From Calliopsis andreniformis (taxonomy: Eukaryota; Arthropoda; Insecta; Hymenoptera; Andrenidae): 64,000 nucleotides of DNA. The translations under genes and the position numbers were made by a program. How positions within the stretch are numbered: position 1 is the stretch's first letter; each line of letters opens with the position of its first letter. The stretch covers positions 496,001-560,000 of the forward strand of contig NW_027480530.1 in the NCBI RefSeq assembly GCF_051401765.1, read 5' to 3'. Under the pieces are notes generated by a model. It did no database searches. It was not told the DNA's origin and was given only the letters and a program-made list of their open reading frames with translations. Of the stretch, positions 1 to 14,042 are shown in pieces.

Positions 1-1258
1 TGCTCCAGAGACAGCTCCTGTCACAGACACTGCGCCTGACACTGCTACTGACACAGCTCCTGACACTGACACTGCTCCTGAACCTGACACTGCTCCTGAC
101 ACTGCTCCAGACACTGACACTGCACTGCTCCTGCAACTACTTCTGACACAGCTCCTGACATTGACACTGCTCCTGAGACTTCTTCTGACACTGACACTGC
201 TCCTGACACTACTCCTGTCACAGCTACTGACTCTGACACTGACACTACTCCTGACACTGACACTGACACTACTGATGACACTGACACTGACACTGACACT
301 GACACTGATCCTGACACGGACACTGCTCCTGTAACTGACACTTGTCCTCACACTGCTTCTGACACTGGCACTGTTCCTGACACTGCTCCTGAGACTGCTC
401 CTGACATTGGCGCTGGTTCTGTCTCTGCTCCTGACAGTGACGCTGCTGCTGATCCTGACAATGCTCCTGACACTGCTCCTGACACTGACGCTGACACTGC
501 TCATGACAGTGACACTGACACTGACATTGCTCCCGACACAGACACTGACATTGTTCCTGACACAGCTCCTGACACTGCTCCTAACGCTGACACTGGTCCT
601 GACACTGCTCCTGAAACTGACACTGGTCCCGCAACTGACACTGCTCCTCACACTGCTCCTGACACTGACACTGCTCATGACACTGCTCCTGACACTGCCA
701 CTGCACTGCTCCTGCAACTACTTCTGACACAGCTCCTGACATTGACACTGCTCCTGACACTTCTTCTGACACTGACACTGCTCCTGACACTGTTCCTGAC
801 ACTGCTGCTCACACTGACACTGCTCCTGACACTGGCACTGGCCCTGACACTTCTCCTGACCCTGACACTGGTCCTGACCCTGACACTGCTCCTGACACTG
901 ACACTGCTCCTCACACTGCACCTGACACAGACACTACTCCAGACACTGAGACTGACACTGCTCCTGACACTGCTCCTGATACTGACACTGCTCCAGAGAC
1001 AGCTCCTGTCACAGACACTGCGCCTGACACTGCTCCTGACACAGCTCCTGACACTGACACTGCTCCTGACACTGCTCCAGACACTGCCACTGCACAGCTC
1101 CTGCAACTACTTCTGACACAGCTCCTGACATTGACACTGCTCCTGACACTTCTTCTGACACTGACACTGCTCCTGACACTACTCCTGTCACAGCTACTGA
1201 CTCTGACACTGACACTACTCCTGACACTGACACTGACACTACTGATGACACTGACACT
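1..1258 (+). repeat. Duplicated block A1, copy 1 (partner 8095-9364)
   Basis: Aligns with 8095-9364 at offset 8,094, with only scattered single-base differences plus one 12-bp (two-hexamer) length difference near 970. It starts before the window, so its true left edge is not visible. Confidence 0.85.
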
Positions 1259-2520
1259 GACACTGACACTGACACTGATCCTGACACGGACACTGCTCCT
1301 GTAACTGACACTTGTCCTCACACTGCTTCTGACACTGGCACTGTTCCTGACACTGCTCCTGCCACTGACACTGCACCTGCACAGGGACTGCTCCTGGTAC
1401 TGACACTGACGCTGCTCCTGACACTGCTCCAGACACTGATACTGACACTGCTCCTGAAACAACTTCTGACACAGTTCCTGACACTGACACTGACACTACA
1501 CGTGGCACTGACACTGATACTGCTCATGATAGTGACACTGACACTGACACTGCTCCCGACACTGACACTGACACTGATCCTGACACTGACACTGCCCCTG
1601 TAACTGACACTTGTCCTGACACTGCTTCTGACACTGGCACTGTTCCTGACACTGCTCCTGAGACTGCTCCTGACATTGGCGCTGGTTCTGTCTCTGCTCC
1701 TGACAGCGACGCTGCTGCTGATCCTGACAATGCTCCTGACACTGCTCCTGACACTGACGCTGACACTGCTCATGACAGTGACACTGACACTGCTCCTGAC
1801 ACTGACGCTGACACTGCTCATGACAGTGACATTGACACTGACATTGCTCCCGACACAGACACTGACATTGTTCCTGACACTGCTCCTGACACTGCTCCTA
1901 ACGCTGACACTGGTCCTGACACTGCTCCTGAAACTGACACTGGTCCCGCAACTGACACTGCTCCTCACACTGCTCCTGACACTGACATTGCTCATGACAC
2001 TGCTCCTGACGCTGACACAGCTCCTGACACTGTTCCTGGCACTGATACTGCGCCTGACATTACTGCTGACACTGACACTGCTCCTGACCCTGACACTGCT
2101 CCTGGCACTGTTCCTGACACTGACACTGCTCATGACACTGCTCCTGACACTGACACTGCTCCTGACACTGCTCCTGACACTGACACTGCTGCTGACACAG
2201 CTCCTGACACTGTCACTGCTCCTGACACTGACACTGCTCCCAACACTGCTACTGACACTGCTCCTGACACTGCTCCTGGCACTGACACAGCTCCTGACAC
2301 TGCTCCTGCCACTGACACTACTCCTGACACTGACACTGGTCCTGACACTGCTCCTGACACTGGCACTGGTCCTGACGCTGCTCCTGACGCTGCTCCTGAC
2401 ACTGCTCCAGACACTGATACTGACACTGCTCCTGAAACTACTTCTGACACAGTTCCTGACAATGACACTCTCCCTGACACTGCTTCTGACAGTGACACTG
2501 CTCCTGACACTGCTCCTGAC
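785..2520 (+). repeat. Duplicated block A2, copy 1 (partner 5330-7095)
   Basis: Aligns with 5330-7095 at offset 4,545, then at 4,575 after 30 bp of extra hexamers (12 + 18) in the right copy between about 5,510 and 5,640. The two copies diverge sharply after 2,520. The block contains the unusual ACAGGGACTG patch at 1,381. Confidence 0.85.
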
Positions 2521-3604
2521 ACTGCTCCAGACACTGACATTGACAATGCTCCTGACACTACACCTGACGCAGCTCCTCACACTGACACTGCTCCTGGCAC
2601 TGCTCCTGACACGGCTCCTGACACTGACACTGCACCAGCCACTGCTACTGACACTGATCCTGAGAACGCTCCTGACACTGCACCTGACACTGACACTGCA
2701 CCTGACACTGCTACTTACACTGACACTGCTCCTGAGACAGCTCCTGACACTGTCACTGCTCCTGACAGTGACACTGACACTGTTCCCGACACTGCTACTG
2801 AAACAGATCCTGACACTGACACTGCTCCTGTAACTGACACTTGTCCTGACACTGCTTCTGACTCTGGCACTGATCCTGACACTGCTCCTGATATTGGCGC
2901 TGGCCTTGACACTGCTCCTGACACTGACACTGCTACTGACACTGCTCCTGACACTGCTCCTGACACCGACACTGGTCCTGGCACTGCTCCTGAAACCGAC
3001 ACTGTTCCTGACACTGACACTGCTCCTCACACTGCTCCAGGCACTGACACTGCACCTGAGACTGCTCCTAACACTGACACTGCTCCTGACACTGCTCCTG
3101 ACACTGCTGCTGACACTGACACTGCTCCTGACACAGCTCTTGTCACTGACACTGTGCCTGACACTGCTCCTGACACAGCTCCTGACAGTGACACTGCTCC
3201 TGCCACTGTTCCTGACACTGCTGCTCACACTGACACTGCTCCTGACACTGGCACAGGCCCTGACACTGCTCCTGACACTGACACTGCTCCTGATACTGAC
3301 ACCGACACTGCTCCTGACACTGCTACTGACACTGATACTGCTCCTGACACTGCTCGTGACAATTCTCCAGACACTGACACTGCTCCTGACACAGCACATG
3401 ATAGTGACACTACTCCTGCCACTGTTCCTGACACTGCTGCCCACGCTGACACTGCTCCTGGCACTGGCACAGGTCCTGACACTGCTCCTAACACTGACAC
3501 TGCTCCTGGCACAGCTCCTGTCACTGCTGCTGACACTGACACTGCTCCTGACACAGCTCTTGTCACTGACACTGTGCCTGACACTGCTCCTGACACAGCT
3601 CCTG

Positions 3605-4570
3605 ACACTGACACTGCTCCTGACACTGCTCCTGACACTGCTCCTGACACTGACGCTGCTACTGATCCTGAGAATGCGCCTGACACTGGTCCTGACACTG
3701 ACACTGCTCCTGACACTGCTCCTGACACTGACACTGCTCGTGGCACTGCTCCTGACACTGACACTGCTCCAGCCACTGCTGCTGACACTGACACTACTGC
3801 TGATCCTGATAATGCTCCTGACACAGCTCCTGACACTGACACTGCCTAATGACACTGCTCCTGACACTGACACTGCTCCTCACACTGCACCCGACACAGA
3901 CACTACTCCAGACATTGAGACTGAAACTGCTCCTGACACTGCTCCTGACACTGCTCCTGATACTGACACTGCTCCAGAGACAGCTCCTGTCACAGACACT
4001 GCGCCTGACACTGCTCCTGACACAGCTCCTGACACTGACACTGCTCCTGAACATGACACTGCTCCTGACACTGCTCCAGACACTGACACTGCACTGCTCC
4101 TGCAACTACTTCTGACACAGCTCCTGACATTGACACTGCTCCTGACACTTCTTCTGACACTGACACTGCTCCTGACACTACTCCTGTCACAGCTACTGAC
4201 TCTGACACTGACACTACTCCTGACACTGACACTGACACTACTGATGACACTGACACTGACACTGACACTGACACTGATCCTGACACGGACACTGCTCCTG
4301 TAACTGACACTTGTCCTCACACTGCTTCTGACACTGGCACTGTTCCTGACACTGCTGCTGAGTCTGCTCCTGACATTGGCGCTGGTTCTGTCTCTGCTCC
4401 TGACAGTGACGCTGCTGCTGATCCTGACAATGCTCCTGACACTGCTCCTGACACTGACGCTGACACTGCTCATGACAGTGACACTGACACTGACATTGCT
4501 CCCGACACAGACACTGACATTGTTCCTGACACAGCTCCTGACACTGCTCCTAACGCTGACACTGGTCCTG
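3605..4570 (+). repeat. Duplicated block A3, copy 1 (partner 7730-8695)
   Basis: Aligns with 7730-8695 at a constant offset of 4,125 bp with few substitutions. Both copies carry the one-base phase scar CTGCCTAATGACACTG (3,842 and 7,967). Confidence 0.85.
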
Positions 4571-5329
4571 ACACAGCTCCTGACACTGAGACTGCTCCTG
4601 AACCTGACACTGCTCCTGACACTGCTCCAGACACTGACATTGACAATGCTCCTGACACTACACCTGACACAGCTCCTGACACTGACACTGCTCCTGGCAC
4701 TGCTCCTGACACGGCTCCTGACACTGACACTGCACCAGCCACTGCTACTGACACTGATCCTGAGAACGCTCCTGACACTGCACCTGACACTGACACTGCA
4801 CCTGACACTGCTCCTTACACTGACACTGCTCCTGAGACAGCTCCTGACACTGTCACTGCTCCTGACAGTGACACTGACACTGTTCCCGACACTGCTACTG
4901 AAACAGATCCTGACACTGACACTGCTCCTGCCACAGCTCCTCACACAGACACTGCTGCTGATACTAACAATGATCCTGCACTGCTCCTGACACTGACACT
5001 GCTCCTGACACTGCTCCTAACAGTGACACTGCTCCTTACAGTGACACTGACACTGTCACTGCTCCCGACACTTACACTGACTCTGATCCTGACACTGACA
5101 CCGCTCCTGTAACTAACACTTGTCCTGACACTGCTTCTGGCTCTGGCACTGTTCCTGACACTACTGCTGACATTGGCGCTGGACCTGACACTGCTCCTGA
5201 CTCTGACACTGCTACTGACACTGCTCCTGACACTGCTCCTGACACTGACACTCGTACTGACACAGCTCTTGTCACTGACACTGTGCCTGACACTGCTCCT
5301 GACACAGCTCCTGACAGTGACACTGCTCC

Positions 5330-7095
5330 TGCCACTGTTCCTGACACTGCTGCTCACACTGACACTGCTCCTGACACTGGCACTGGCCCTGACACTTCTC
5401 CTGACCCTGACACTGGTCCTGACCCTGACACTGCTCCTGACACTGACACTGCTCCTCACACTGCACCTGACACAGACACTACTCCAGACACTGAGACTGA
5501 CACTGCTCCTGACACTGCTCCTGACACTGCTCCTGATACTGACACTGCTCCAGAGACAGCTCCTGTCTCAGACACTGCGCCTGACACTGCTCCTGACACA
5601 GCTCCTGACACTGACACTGCTCCTGAACCTGACGCTGCTCCTGACACTGCTCCAGACACTGCCACTGCACTGCTCCTGCAACTACTTCTGACACAGCTCC
5701 TGACATTGACACTGCTCCTGACACTTCTTCTGACACTGACACTGCTCCTGACACTACTCCTGTCACAGCTACTGACTCTGACACTGACACTACTCCTGAC
5801 ACTGACACTGACACTACTGATGACACTGACACTGACACTGACACTGACACTGACCCTGACACGGACACTGCTCCTGTAACTGACACTTGTCCTCACACTG
5901 CTTCTGACACTGGCACTGTTCCTGACACTGCTCCTGCCACTGACACTGCACCTGCACAGGGACTGCTCCTGGTACTGACACTGACGCTGCTCCTGACACT
6001 GCTCCAGACACTGATACTGACACTGCTCCTGAAACAACTTCTGACACAGTTCCTGACACTGACACTGACACTACACCTGGCACTGACACTGATACTGCTC
6101 ATGATAGTGACACTGACACTGACACTGCTCCCGACACTGACACTGACACTGATCCTGACACTGACACTGCCCCTGTAACTGACACTTGTCCTGACACTGC
6201 TTCTGACACTGGCACTGTTCCTGACACTGCTCCTGAGACTGCTCCTGACATTGGCGCTGGTTCTGTCTCTGCTCCTGACAGCGACGCTGCTGCTGATCCT
6301 GACAATGCTCCTGACACTGCTCCTGACACTGACGCTGACACTGCTCATGACAGTGACACTGACACTGCTCCTGACACTGACGCTGACACTGCTCATGACA
6401 GTGACACTGACACTGACATTGCTCCCGACACAGACACTGACATTGTTCCTGACACAGCACCTGACACTGCTCCTAACGCTGACACTGGTCCTGACACTGC
6501 TCCTGAAACTGACACTGGTCCCGCAACTGACACTGCTCCTCACACTGCTCCTGACAATGACACTGCTCATGACACTGCTCCTGACGCTGACACAGCTCCT
6601 GACACTGTTCCTGGCACTGATACTGCGCCTGACATTACTGCTGACACTGACACTGCTCCTGACCATGACACTGCTCCTGGCACTGTTCCTGACACTGACA
6701 CTGCTCATGACACTGCTCCTGACACTGACACTGCTCCTGACACTGCTCCTGACACTGACACTGCTGCTGACACAGCTCCTGACACTGTCACTGCTCCTGA
6801 CACTGACACTGCTCCCAACACTGCTACTGACACTGCTCCTGACACTGCTCCTGGCACTGACACAGCTCCTGACACTGCTCCTGCCACTGACACTACTCCT
6901 GACACTGACACTGGTCCTGACACTGCTCCTGACACTGGCACTGGTCCTGACGCTGCTCCTGACGCTGCTCCTGACACTGCTCCAGACACTGATACTGACA
7001 CTGCTCCTGAAACTACTTCTGACACAGTTCCTGACAATGACACTCTTCCTGACACTGCTTCTGACAGCGACACTGCTCCTGACACTGCTCCTGAC
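5330..7095 (+). repeat. Duplicated block A2, copy 2 (partner 785-2520)
   Basis: Right copy of the 1.74 kb block. It includes the ACAGGGACTG patch at 5,956, exactly 4,575 bp from its partner at 1,381. After 7,095 the sequence continues as GACGCAGCTCC instead of the left copy's GACACTGCTCC. Confidence 0.85.
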
Positions 7096-7729
7096 GCAGC
7101 TCCTGACACTGACACTGCTCCGGAAGCTGACACTGCTCCTGACGGCGCTCCAGACACTGCCACTGGTCCTGACACTGCTCCTGAAAATGACACTGGTCCT
7201 GACACTGACACTGCTCCTGGCACTGCTCCAGACAGTGATACAGACACTGCTCCTCAAACTACTTCTGACACAGTTCCTGACAATGACACTGTTCCTGACA
7301 CTGCATCTGAAACTGACACGGCCCCAGAACCTGACACTGCTCCTGACACTGCTCCAGACACTGACACTGACACTGCTCCTGAAACTACTTCTGACAGAGC
7401 TCCTGACAATGACACTGCTCATGACACTGCTTCTGACACTGACGCTGCTACTGACACTGCTCCTGACACAGCTCCTGACAGTGACACTGCTCCTGAACCT
7501 GAAACTGCTCCTGACAACGCTCCAGACGCTGACACTGACACTGCTCCTGACACTACTCCTGACACAGCTCCTGACACTGACACTGACACTACTGATGACA
7601 CTGACACTGACACTGACACTGACACTGATCCTGACACAGACACTGCTCCTGTAACTGACACTTGTCCTCACACTGCTTCTGACACTGGCACTATTCCTGA
7701 CACTGGTCCTGCCACTGACACTACCCCTG

Positions 7730-8695
7730 ACACTGACACTGCTCCTGACACTGCTCCTGACACTGCTCCTGACACTGACGCTGCTACTGATCCTGAGAAT
7801 GCGCCTGACACTGGTCCTGACACTGACACTGCTCCTGACACTGCTCCTGACACTGACACTGCTCGTGGCACTGCTCCTGACACTGACACTGCTCCAGCCA
7901 CTGCTGCTGACACTGACACTACTGCTGATCCTGATAATGCTCCTGACACAGCTCCTGACACTGACACTGCCTAATGACACTGCTCCTGACACTGACACTG
8001 CTCCTCACACTGCACCTGACACAGACACTACTCCAGACATTGAGACTGAAACTGCTCCTGACACTGCTCCTGACACTGCTCCTGATACTGACACTGCTCC
8101 AGAGACAGCTCCTGTCACAGACACTGCGCCTGACACTGCTACTGACACAGCTCCTGACACTGACACTGCTCCTGAACCTGACACTGCTCCTGACACTGCT
8201 CCAGACACTGACACTGCACTGCTCCTGCAACTACTTCTGACACAGCTCCTGACATTGACACTGCTCCTGAGACTTCTTCTGACACTGACACTGCTCCTGA
8301 CACTACTCCTGTCACAGCTACTGACTCTGACACTGACACTACTCCTGACACTGACACTGACACTACTGATGACACTGACACTGACACTGACACTGACACT
8401 GATCCTGACACGGACACTGCTCCTGTAACTGACACTTGTCCTCACACTGCTTCTGACACTGGCACTGTTCCTGACACTGCTGCTGAGACTGCTCCTGACA
8501 TTGGCGCTGGTTCTGTCTCTGCTCCTGACAGTGACGCTGCTGCTGATCCTGACAATGCTCCTGACACTGCTCCTGACACTGACGCTGACACTGCTCATGA
8601 CAGTGACACTGACACTGACATTGCTCCCGACACAGACACTGACATTGTTCCTGACGCAGCTCCTGACACTGCTCCTAACGCTGACCCTGGTCCTG
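7730..8695 (+). repeat. Duplicated block A3, copy 2 (partner 3605-4570)
   Basis: Right copy at offset 4,125. It overlaps block A1 copy 2, so the two duplications share sequence; A1 and A3 are successive, nested events. Confidence 0.83.
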
Positions 8696-9364
8696 ACACT
8701 GCTCCTGAAACTGACACTGGTCCCGCAACTGACACTGCTCCTCACACTGCTCCTGACACTGACACTGCTCATGACACTGCTCCTGACACTGCCACTGCAC
8801 TGCTCCTGCAACTACTTCTGACACAGCTCCTGACATTGACACTGCTCCTGACACTTCTTCTGACACTGACACTGCTCCTGACACTGTTCCTGACACTGCT
8901 GCTCACACTGACACTGCTCCTGACACTGGCACTGGCCCTGACACTTCTCCTGACCCTGACACTGGTCCTGACCCTGACACTGCTCCTGACACTGACACTG
9001 CTCCTCACACTGCACCTGACACAGACACTACTCCAGACACTGAGACTGACACTGCTCCTGACACTGCTCCTGACACTGCTCCTGATACTGACACTGCTCC
9101 AGAGACAGCTCCTGTCACAGACACTGCGCCTGACACTGCTCCTGACACAGCTCCTGACACTGACACTGCTCCTGACACTGCTCCAGACACTGCCACTGCA
9201 CAGCTCCTGCAACTACTTCTGACACAGCTCCTGACATTGACACTGCTCCTGACACTTCTTCTGACACTGACACTGCTCCTGACACTACTCCTGTCACAGC
9301 TACTGACTCTGACACTGACACTACTCCTGACACTGACACTGACACTACTGATGACACTGACACT
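8095..9364 (+). repeat. Duplicated block A1, copy 2 (partner 1-1258)
   Basis: Second copy of the window-start block at offset 8,094, rising to 8,106 after a 12-bp insertion. The match stops abruptly at 9,364, inside a CTGACA run, where sequence otherwise found at 6,913 takes over. Confidence 0.85.
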
Positions 9365-9412
9365 GGTCCTGACACTGCTCCTGACACTGGCACTGGTCCT
9401 GACGCTGCTCCT

Positions 9413-11410
9413 GACGCTGCTCCTGACACTGCTCCAGACACTGATACTGACACTGCTCCTGAAACTACTTCTGACACAGTTCCTGACAATGACACTCTCC
9501 CTGACACTGCTTCTGACAGTGACACTGCTCCTGACACTGCTCCTGACGGAGCTCCTGACACTGACACTGCTCCGGAATCTGACACTACTCATGACGCCGC
9601 TCCAGACACTGCCACTGGTCCTGACACTGCTCTTGAAACTGACACTGGTCCTGACACTGACACTGCTCCTGACACTGACACTGCTGCTGAACCTGAGAAT
9701 GCTCCTGACACTGCTCCTGACACTGACACAGCTGCTGATTCTGAGAATGCACCTGACACTGCTCCTGACACTGACACTGGTCCTGAAACTGCACCTGAAA
9801 CTGACACTGACACTACTCCTCACACACTGCTCCTGACACTGACACTGCTCCTGGCACTGCTCCTGACGCTGCTCCTGACACTGCTCCTGACACTGACACT
9901 ACTGTTGATGCTGAGAATGCTCCTGACACCGCTCCTCACACTGACACTACTCCTGACACTACTCCTGTCACTGACACTGCTCCTGGCACTGCTCCTGACA
10001 CTGACGCTGCTCCTGATACTGGCTCTGTCACTGCTCCTGACACTGACACTGCTCCAGACACTGCTCATAACACTGACACTGCTCCAGGCACTGCTCCGCA
10101 CACTGATCCTGATAATGCTCCTGACACTGCAACTGACACTGACACTGCTCCTGACGCTGCTCCTGACACTGACACTGCTCCTGACGCTGCTCCTGACACT
10201 GACACTGCTGGTGACACAGCTCCTGACACTGACACTGCTCCTGAACCTGACACTGCTCCAGACACTGACACTGACACTGCTGATGACTGTGACACTGACA
10301 CTGACACTGCTCCCGACACTGACACTGACTCTGATCCTGACACTGACACTGCTCCTGACACTGCTCCCGACATTGACACTGCTGGTGACACTGCTCTTGA
10401 CACTGACACTGCTCCTGAACCTGACACTGCTCCAGACACTGACACTGACACTGCTCATGACAGTGACACTGACACTGACACTGCTACCGACACTGACACT
10501 GACTCTGTTCCTGACACTGACACTGCTCCTGACACTGCTCCCGACACTGACACTGACTCTGATGCTGACACTGACACTGCTCCTGACACTACTCCCGACA
10601 CTGGCGCTACTCCTGGCACTGCTCCTGACACTGACACTGCCTAATGACACTGCTCCTGACACTGACACTGCTCCTGAACCTGACACTGCTCCAGACACTG
10701 ACACTGACACTGCTCATGACAGTGACACTGACACTGACACTGCTCCCGACACTGACACTGACTCTGATCCTGACACTGACACTGCTCCTGACACTGCTCC
10801 CGACACTGACACTGACTCTGATGCTGACACTGACACTGCTCTTGACACTGCTCCCGACACTGGCACTACTCCTGGCACTGCTCCTGACACTGCCACTGCC
10901 TAATGACACTGCTCCTGACTCTGACACTGCTCCTCACACTGCTCCTGACGCAGACACTACTCCTGATACTGAGACTGCCTCTGCTCCTGACACTGCTCCT
11001 GACACAGCTCCTGACACTGACACTGCTCCAGACACAGCTCCTGTCACTGACACTGCGCCTGACACTGCTCCTGAACCTGACACTGCTCCTGACACTGCTC
11101 CAGACACTGACACTGACACTGCTCCTGAAACTACTTCTGACACAGCTCCTGACAATGACACTGCTCCTGACGCTTCTTCTGACACTGACACTGATCCTGA
11201 CACTACTCCTGTCACAGCTCCTGACTCTGACACTGGTCCTGACACTGCTCCTGACACTGACCCTGCTCCTGACACTGATCCTGCTCCTGACACTGCTCCT
11301 GATACTGCTCCAGACACTGACACTTCCCCTGACACTGTTCCTAACACGGCTGCTGACACTGACACTGCTCCTGACACAGCTTCTGACACTGGCACTGCTC
11401 CTGACACTGC
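9413..11410 (+). repeat. Domain B block, copy 1
   Basis: About 2.0 kb aligned with 11,816-13,783. It contains two tandem 259-bp units and two CCTAATGAC scars (10,642 and 10,901). Confidence 0.83.
10383..10900 (+). repeat. Tandem pair of 259-bp units
   Basis: Units 10,383-10,641 and 10,642-10,900 align at offset 259. 259 is 43 x 6 + 1, and the extra base is the A-rich insertion in CTGCCTAATGACACTG at each unit's right edge. The same unit recurs at 12,756-13,014, 13,015-13,273 and 13,784-14,042. Confidence 0.85.
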
Positions 11411-11815
11411 TCCTGACACTGACACTGCGACTGACCCAGAGACTGCTCATGACACTGCTCCAGACACTGACGCTGACAGCGCTCCTGAAATTACTACTGA
11501 CACAGCTCTTGACACTGACACTGCTCCTGACACTGCTGCTGACACTGCTACTGGCACTGACACTGCTCCTGACACTGCACCTGAAACTGACACTGGTCCT
11601 GCAACTGACACTGCTCCTCACACTGCTCCTGACACTGACAATGCTCATGACACTGCTCCTGACACTGACACAGCTCCTGACACTGCGCCTGGCACTGACA
11701 CTGCGCCTGACACTACTGATGACGCTGACACTGCTCCTGCCCTTGACACTGCTCCTGACACTGCTCCTGACACTGACACTGCACCCCCACAGGGACTGCT
11801 CATGGTACTGACACT

Positions 11816-13783
11816 AACGCTGCTCCTGACACTGCTCCAGACACTGATACTGACACTGCACCTGAAACTACTTCTGACACAGTTCCTGACAATGACCCTC
11901 TCCCTGACACTGCTTCTGACAGTGACACTGCTCCTGACACTGCTCCTGACGGAGCTCCTGACACTGACACTGCTCCGGAAGCTGACACTACTCCTGACGC
12001 CGCTCCAGACACTGCCACTGGTCCTGACATTGCTCTTGAAACTGACACTGGTCCTGACACTGACACTGCTCCTGACACTGACACTGCTGCTGAACCTGAG
12101 AATGCTCCTGACACTGCTCCTGACACTGACACAGCTGCTGATTCTGAGAATGCACCTGACACTGCTCCTGACACTGACACTGGTCCTGAAACTGCACCTG
12201 TAACTGACACTGACACTACTCCTCACACACTGCTCCTGACACTGACACTGCTCCTGGCACTGCTCCTGACGCTGCTCCTGACACTGCTCCTGACACTGAC
12301 ACTACTGTTGATGCTGAGAATGCTCCTGACACCGCTCCTCACACTGACACTACTCCTGACACTACTCCTGTCACTGACACTGCTCCTGGCACTGCTCCTG
12401 ACACTGACGCTGCTCCTGATACTGGCTCTGACACTGCTCCTGACACTGACACTGCTCCAGACACTGCTCATAACACTGACACTGCTCCAGGCACTGCTCC
12501 GCACACTGATCCTGATAATGCTCCTGACACTGCAACTGACACTGACACTGCTCCTGACGCTGCTCCTGACACTGACACTGCTGGTGACACAGCTCCTGAC
12601 ACTGACACTGCTCCTGAACCTGACACTGCTCCAGACACTGACACTGACACTGCTGATGACAGTTACACTGACACTGACACTGCTGCCGACACTGACACTG
12701 ACTCTGATCCTGACACTGACACTGCTCCTGACACTGCTCCCGACATTGACACTGCTGGTGACACTGCTCCTGACACTGACACTGCTCCTGAACCTCACAC
12801 TGCTCCAGACACTGACACTGACACTGCTCATGACAGTGACACTGACACTGACACTGCTACCGACACTGACACTGACTCTGATCCTGACACTGACACTGCT
12901 CCTGACACTGCTCCCGACACTGACACTGACTCTGATGCTGACACTGACAATGCTCCTGACACTGCTCCCGACACTGGCACTACTCCTGGCACTGCTCCTG
13001 ACACTGACACTGCCTAATGACACTGCTCCTGACACTGACACTGCTCCTGAACCTGACACTGCTCCAGACACTGACACTGACACTGCTCATGACAGTGACA
13101 CTGACACTGACACTGCTCCCGACACTGACACTGACTCTGATCCTGACACTGACACTGCTCCTGACACTGCTCCCGACACTGACACTGACTCTGATGCTGA
13201 CACTGACACTGCTCCTGACACTGCTCCCGACACTGGCACTACTCCTGGCACTGCTCCTGACACTGACACTGCCTAATGACACTGCTCCTGACTCTGACAC
13301 TGCTCCTCACACTGCTCCTGATGCAGACACTACTCCTGATACTGAGACTGCCACTGCTCCTGACACTGCTCCTGACACAGCTCCTGACACTGACACTGCT
13401 CCAGACACAGCTCCTGTCACTGACACTGCGCCTGACACTGCTCCTGAACCTGACACTGCTCCTGACACTGCTCCAGACACTGACACTGACACTGCTCCTG
13501 AAACTACTTCTGACACAGCTCCTGACAATGACACTGCTCCTGACACTTCTTCTGACACTGACACTGATCCTGACACTACTCCTGTCACAGCTCCTGACTC
13601 TGACGCTGGTCCTGACACTGCTCCTGACATTGACCCTGCTCCTGACACTGATCCGGCTCCTGACACTGCTCCTGATACTGCTCCAGACACTGACACTTCC
13701 CCTGACACTGTTCCTAACACTGCTGCTGACACTGACACTGCTCCTGACACAGCTTCTGACACTGGCACTGCTCCTGACACTGC
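11816..13783 (+). repeat. Domain B block, copy 2
   Basis: Second copy, preceded by an ACAGGGACTG patch at 11,789. It contains two 259-bp units with scars at 13,015 and 13,274. A further 259-bp unit follows at 13,784-14,042. Confidence 0.83.
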
Positions 13784-14042
13784 TCCTGACACAGCTCCTG
13801 ACACTGGCACTGCTCCTGAACCTGACACTGCTCCAGACACTGACACTGACACTGCTCATGACAGTGACACTGACACTGACACTGCTCCCGACACTGACAC
13901 TGACTCTGATCCTGACACTGACACTGCTCCTGACACTGCTCCCGACACTGACACTGACTCTGATGCTGACACTGACACTGCTCCTGACACTGCTCCCGAC
14001 ACTGGCACTACTCCTGGCACTGCTCCTGACACTGACACTGCC
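12756..14042 (+). repeat. Three further 259-bp units (two tandem, one separated)
   Basis: Units 12,756-13,014 and 13,015-13,273 are tandem. The third, 13,784-14,042, lies 769 bp to the right after an intervening stretch of about 510 bp. All three end in the CCTAATGAC scar (scar starts 13,015, 13,274 and 14,043). Confidence 0.85.

Larger units (their letters stand above)
275..8402 (+). repeat. Pure CTGACA microsatellite tracts, 6 sites
   Basis: Short uninterrupted runs of four to five CTGACA units follow an ACTGATGACAC lead at about 275-307, 1250-1282, 4251-4277, 5825-5852, 7603-7628 and 8374-8402. Each is followed by a CTGATCCTGACAC-type end, CTGACCCTGACAC in the 5,850 copy. The equivalent place at 9,355 is cut by the domain A/B junction. 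The coordinates span the set. Confidence 0.75.
134..9223 (+). repeat. Domain A landmark CAACTACTTCTGAC, 8 copies
   Basis: The string CAACTACTTCTGAC, preceded by a CTGC, occurs at about 134, 715, 1104, 4103, 5679, 8228, 8809 and 9210, and I did not see it in this form elsewhere. It follows a phase-shifting junction. Plus-strand Leu/Thr translations that reach it end in the same residues, CSCNYF followed by a stop. The coordinates span the first to the last copy, not a continuous element. Confidence 0.8.
1..9364 (+). repeat. Domain A: left HOR domain
   Basis: This domain is marked by the CAACTACTTCTGAC landmark, by the module ATTGGCGCTGGTTCTG (near 405, 1676, 4376, 6251 and 8501) and by short pure CTGACA tracts. 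It lacks the ATTGCCGCTGGTCC landmark of domain C. It is composed of overlapping duplicated blocks at offsets of 4,545-4,575, 4,125 and 8,094 bp. It ends near 9,364, where the copy of the first 1.26 kb of the window breaks off and sequence matching 6,913 onward begins. Confidence 0.85.
1381..11800 (+). repeat. ACAGGGACTG off-pattern patch, 3 copies
   Basis: GCACAGGGACTGCTCCTGGT at about 1,379 and 5,954, and the variant CCACAGGGACTGCTCATGGT at 11,788, break the hexamer pattern and contain the GGG triplet that is otherwise rare in the array. Each is followed by TACTGACACTGACGCTG-like sequence. The coordinates span the three sites. Confidence 0.75.

Noticed and set aside
45..341. Val/Ser/Gly/Ala (VSGAVSV) ORFs as silk-like or beta-solenoid proteins
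   Set aside because: The pattern is the complement of the satellite hexamers in one frame. It appears wherever that frame is in phase and disappears at scars.
407..1116. Leu/Thr-rich ORFs as membrane proteins
   Set aside because: LLTLTLLLTL strings are the direct translation of CTG-ACA-CTG-CTC. They contain no loops, charged flanks or other membrane-protein features and end at the same repeat-derived CSCNYF stop.
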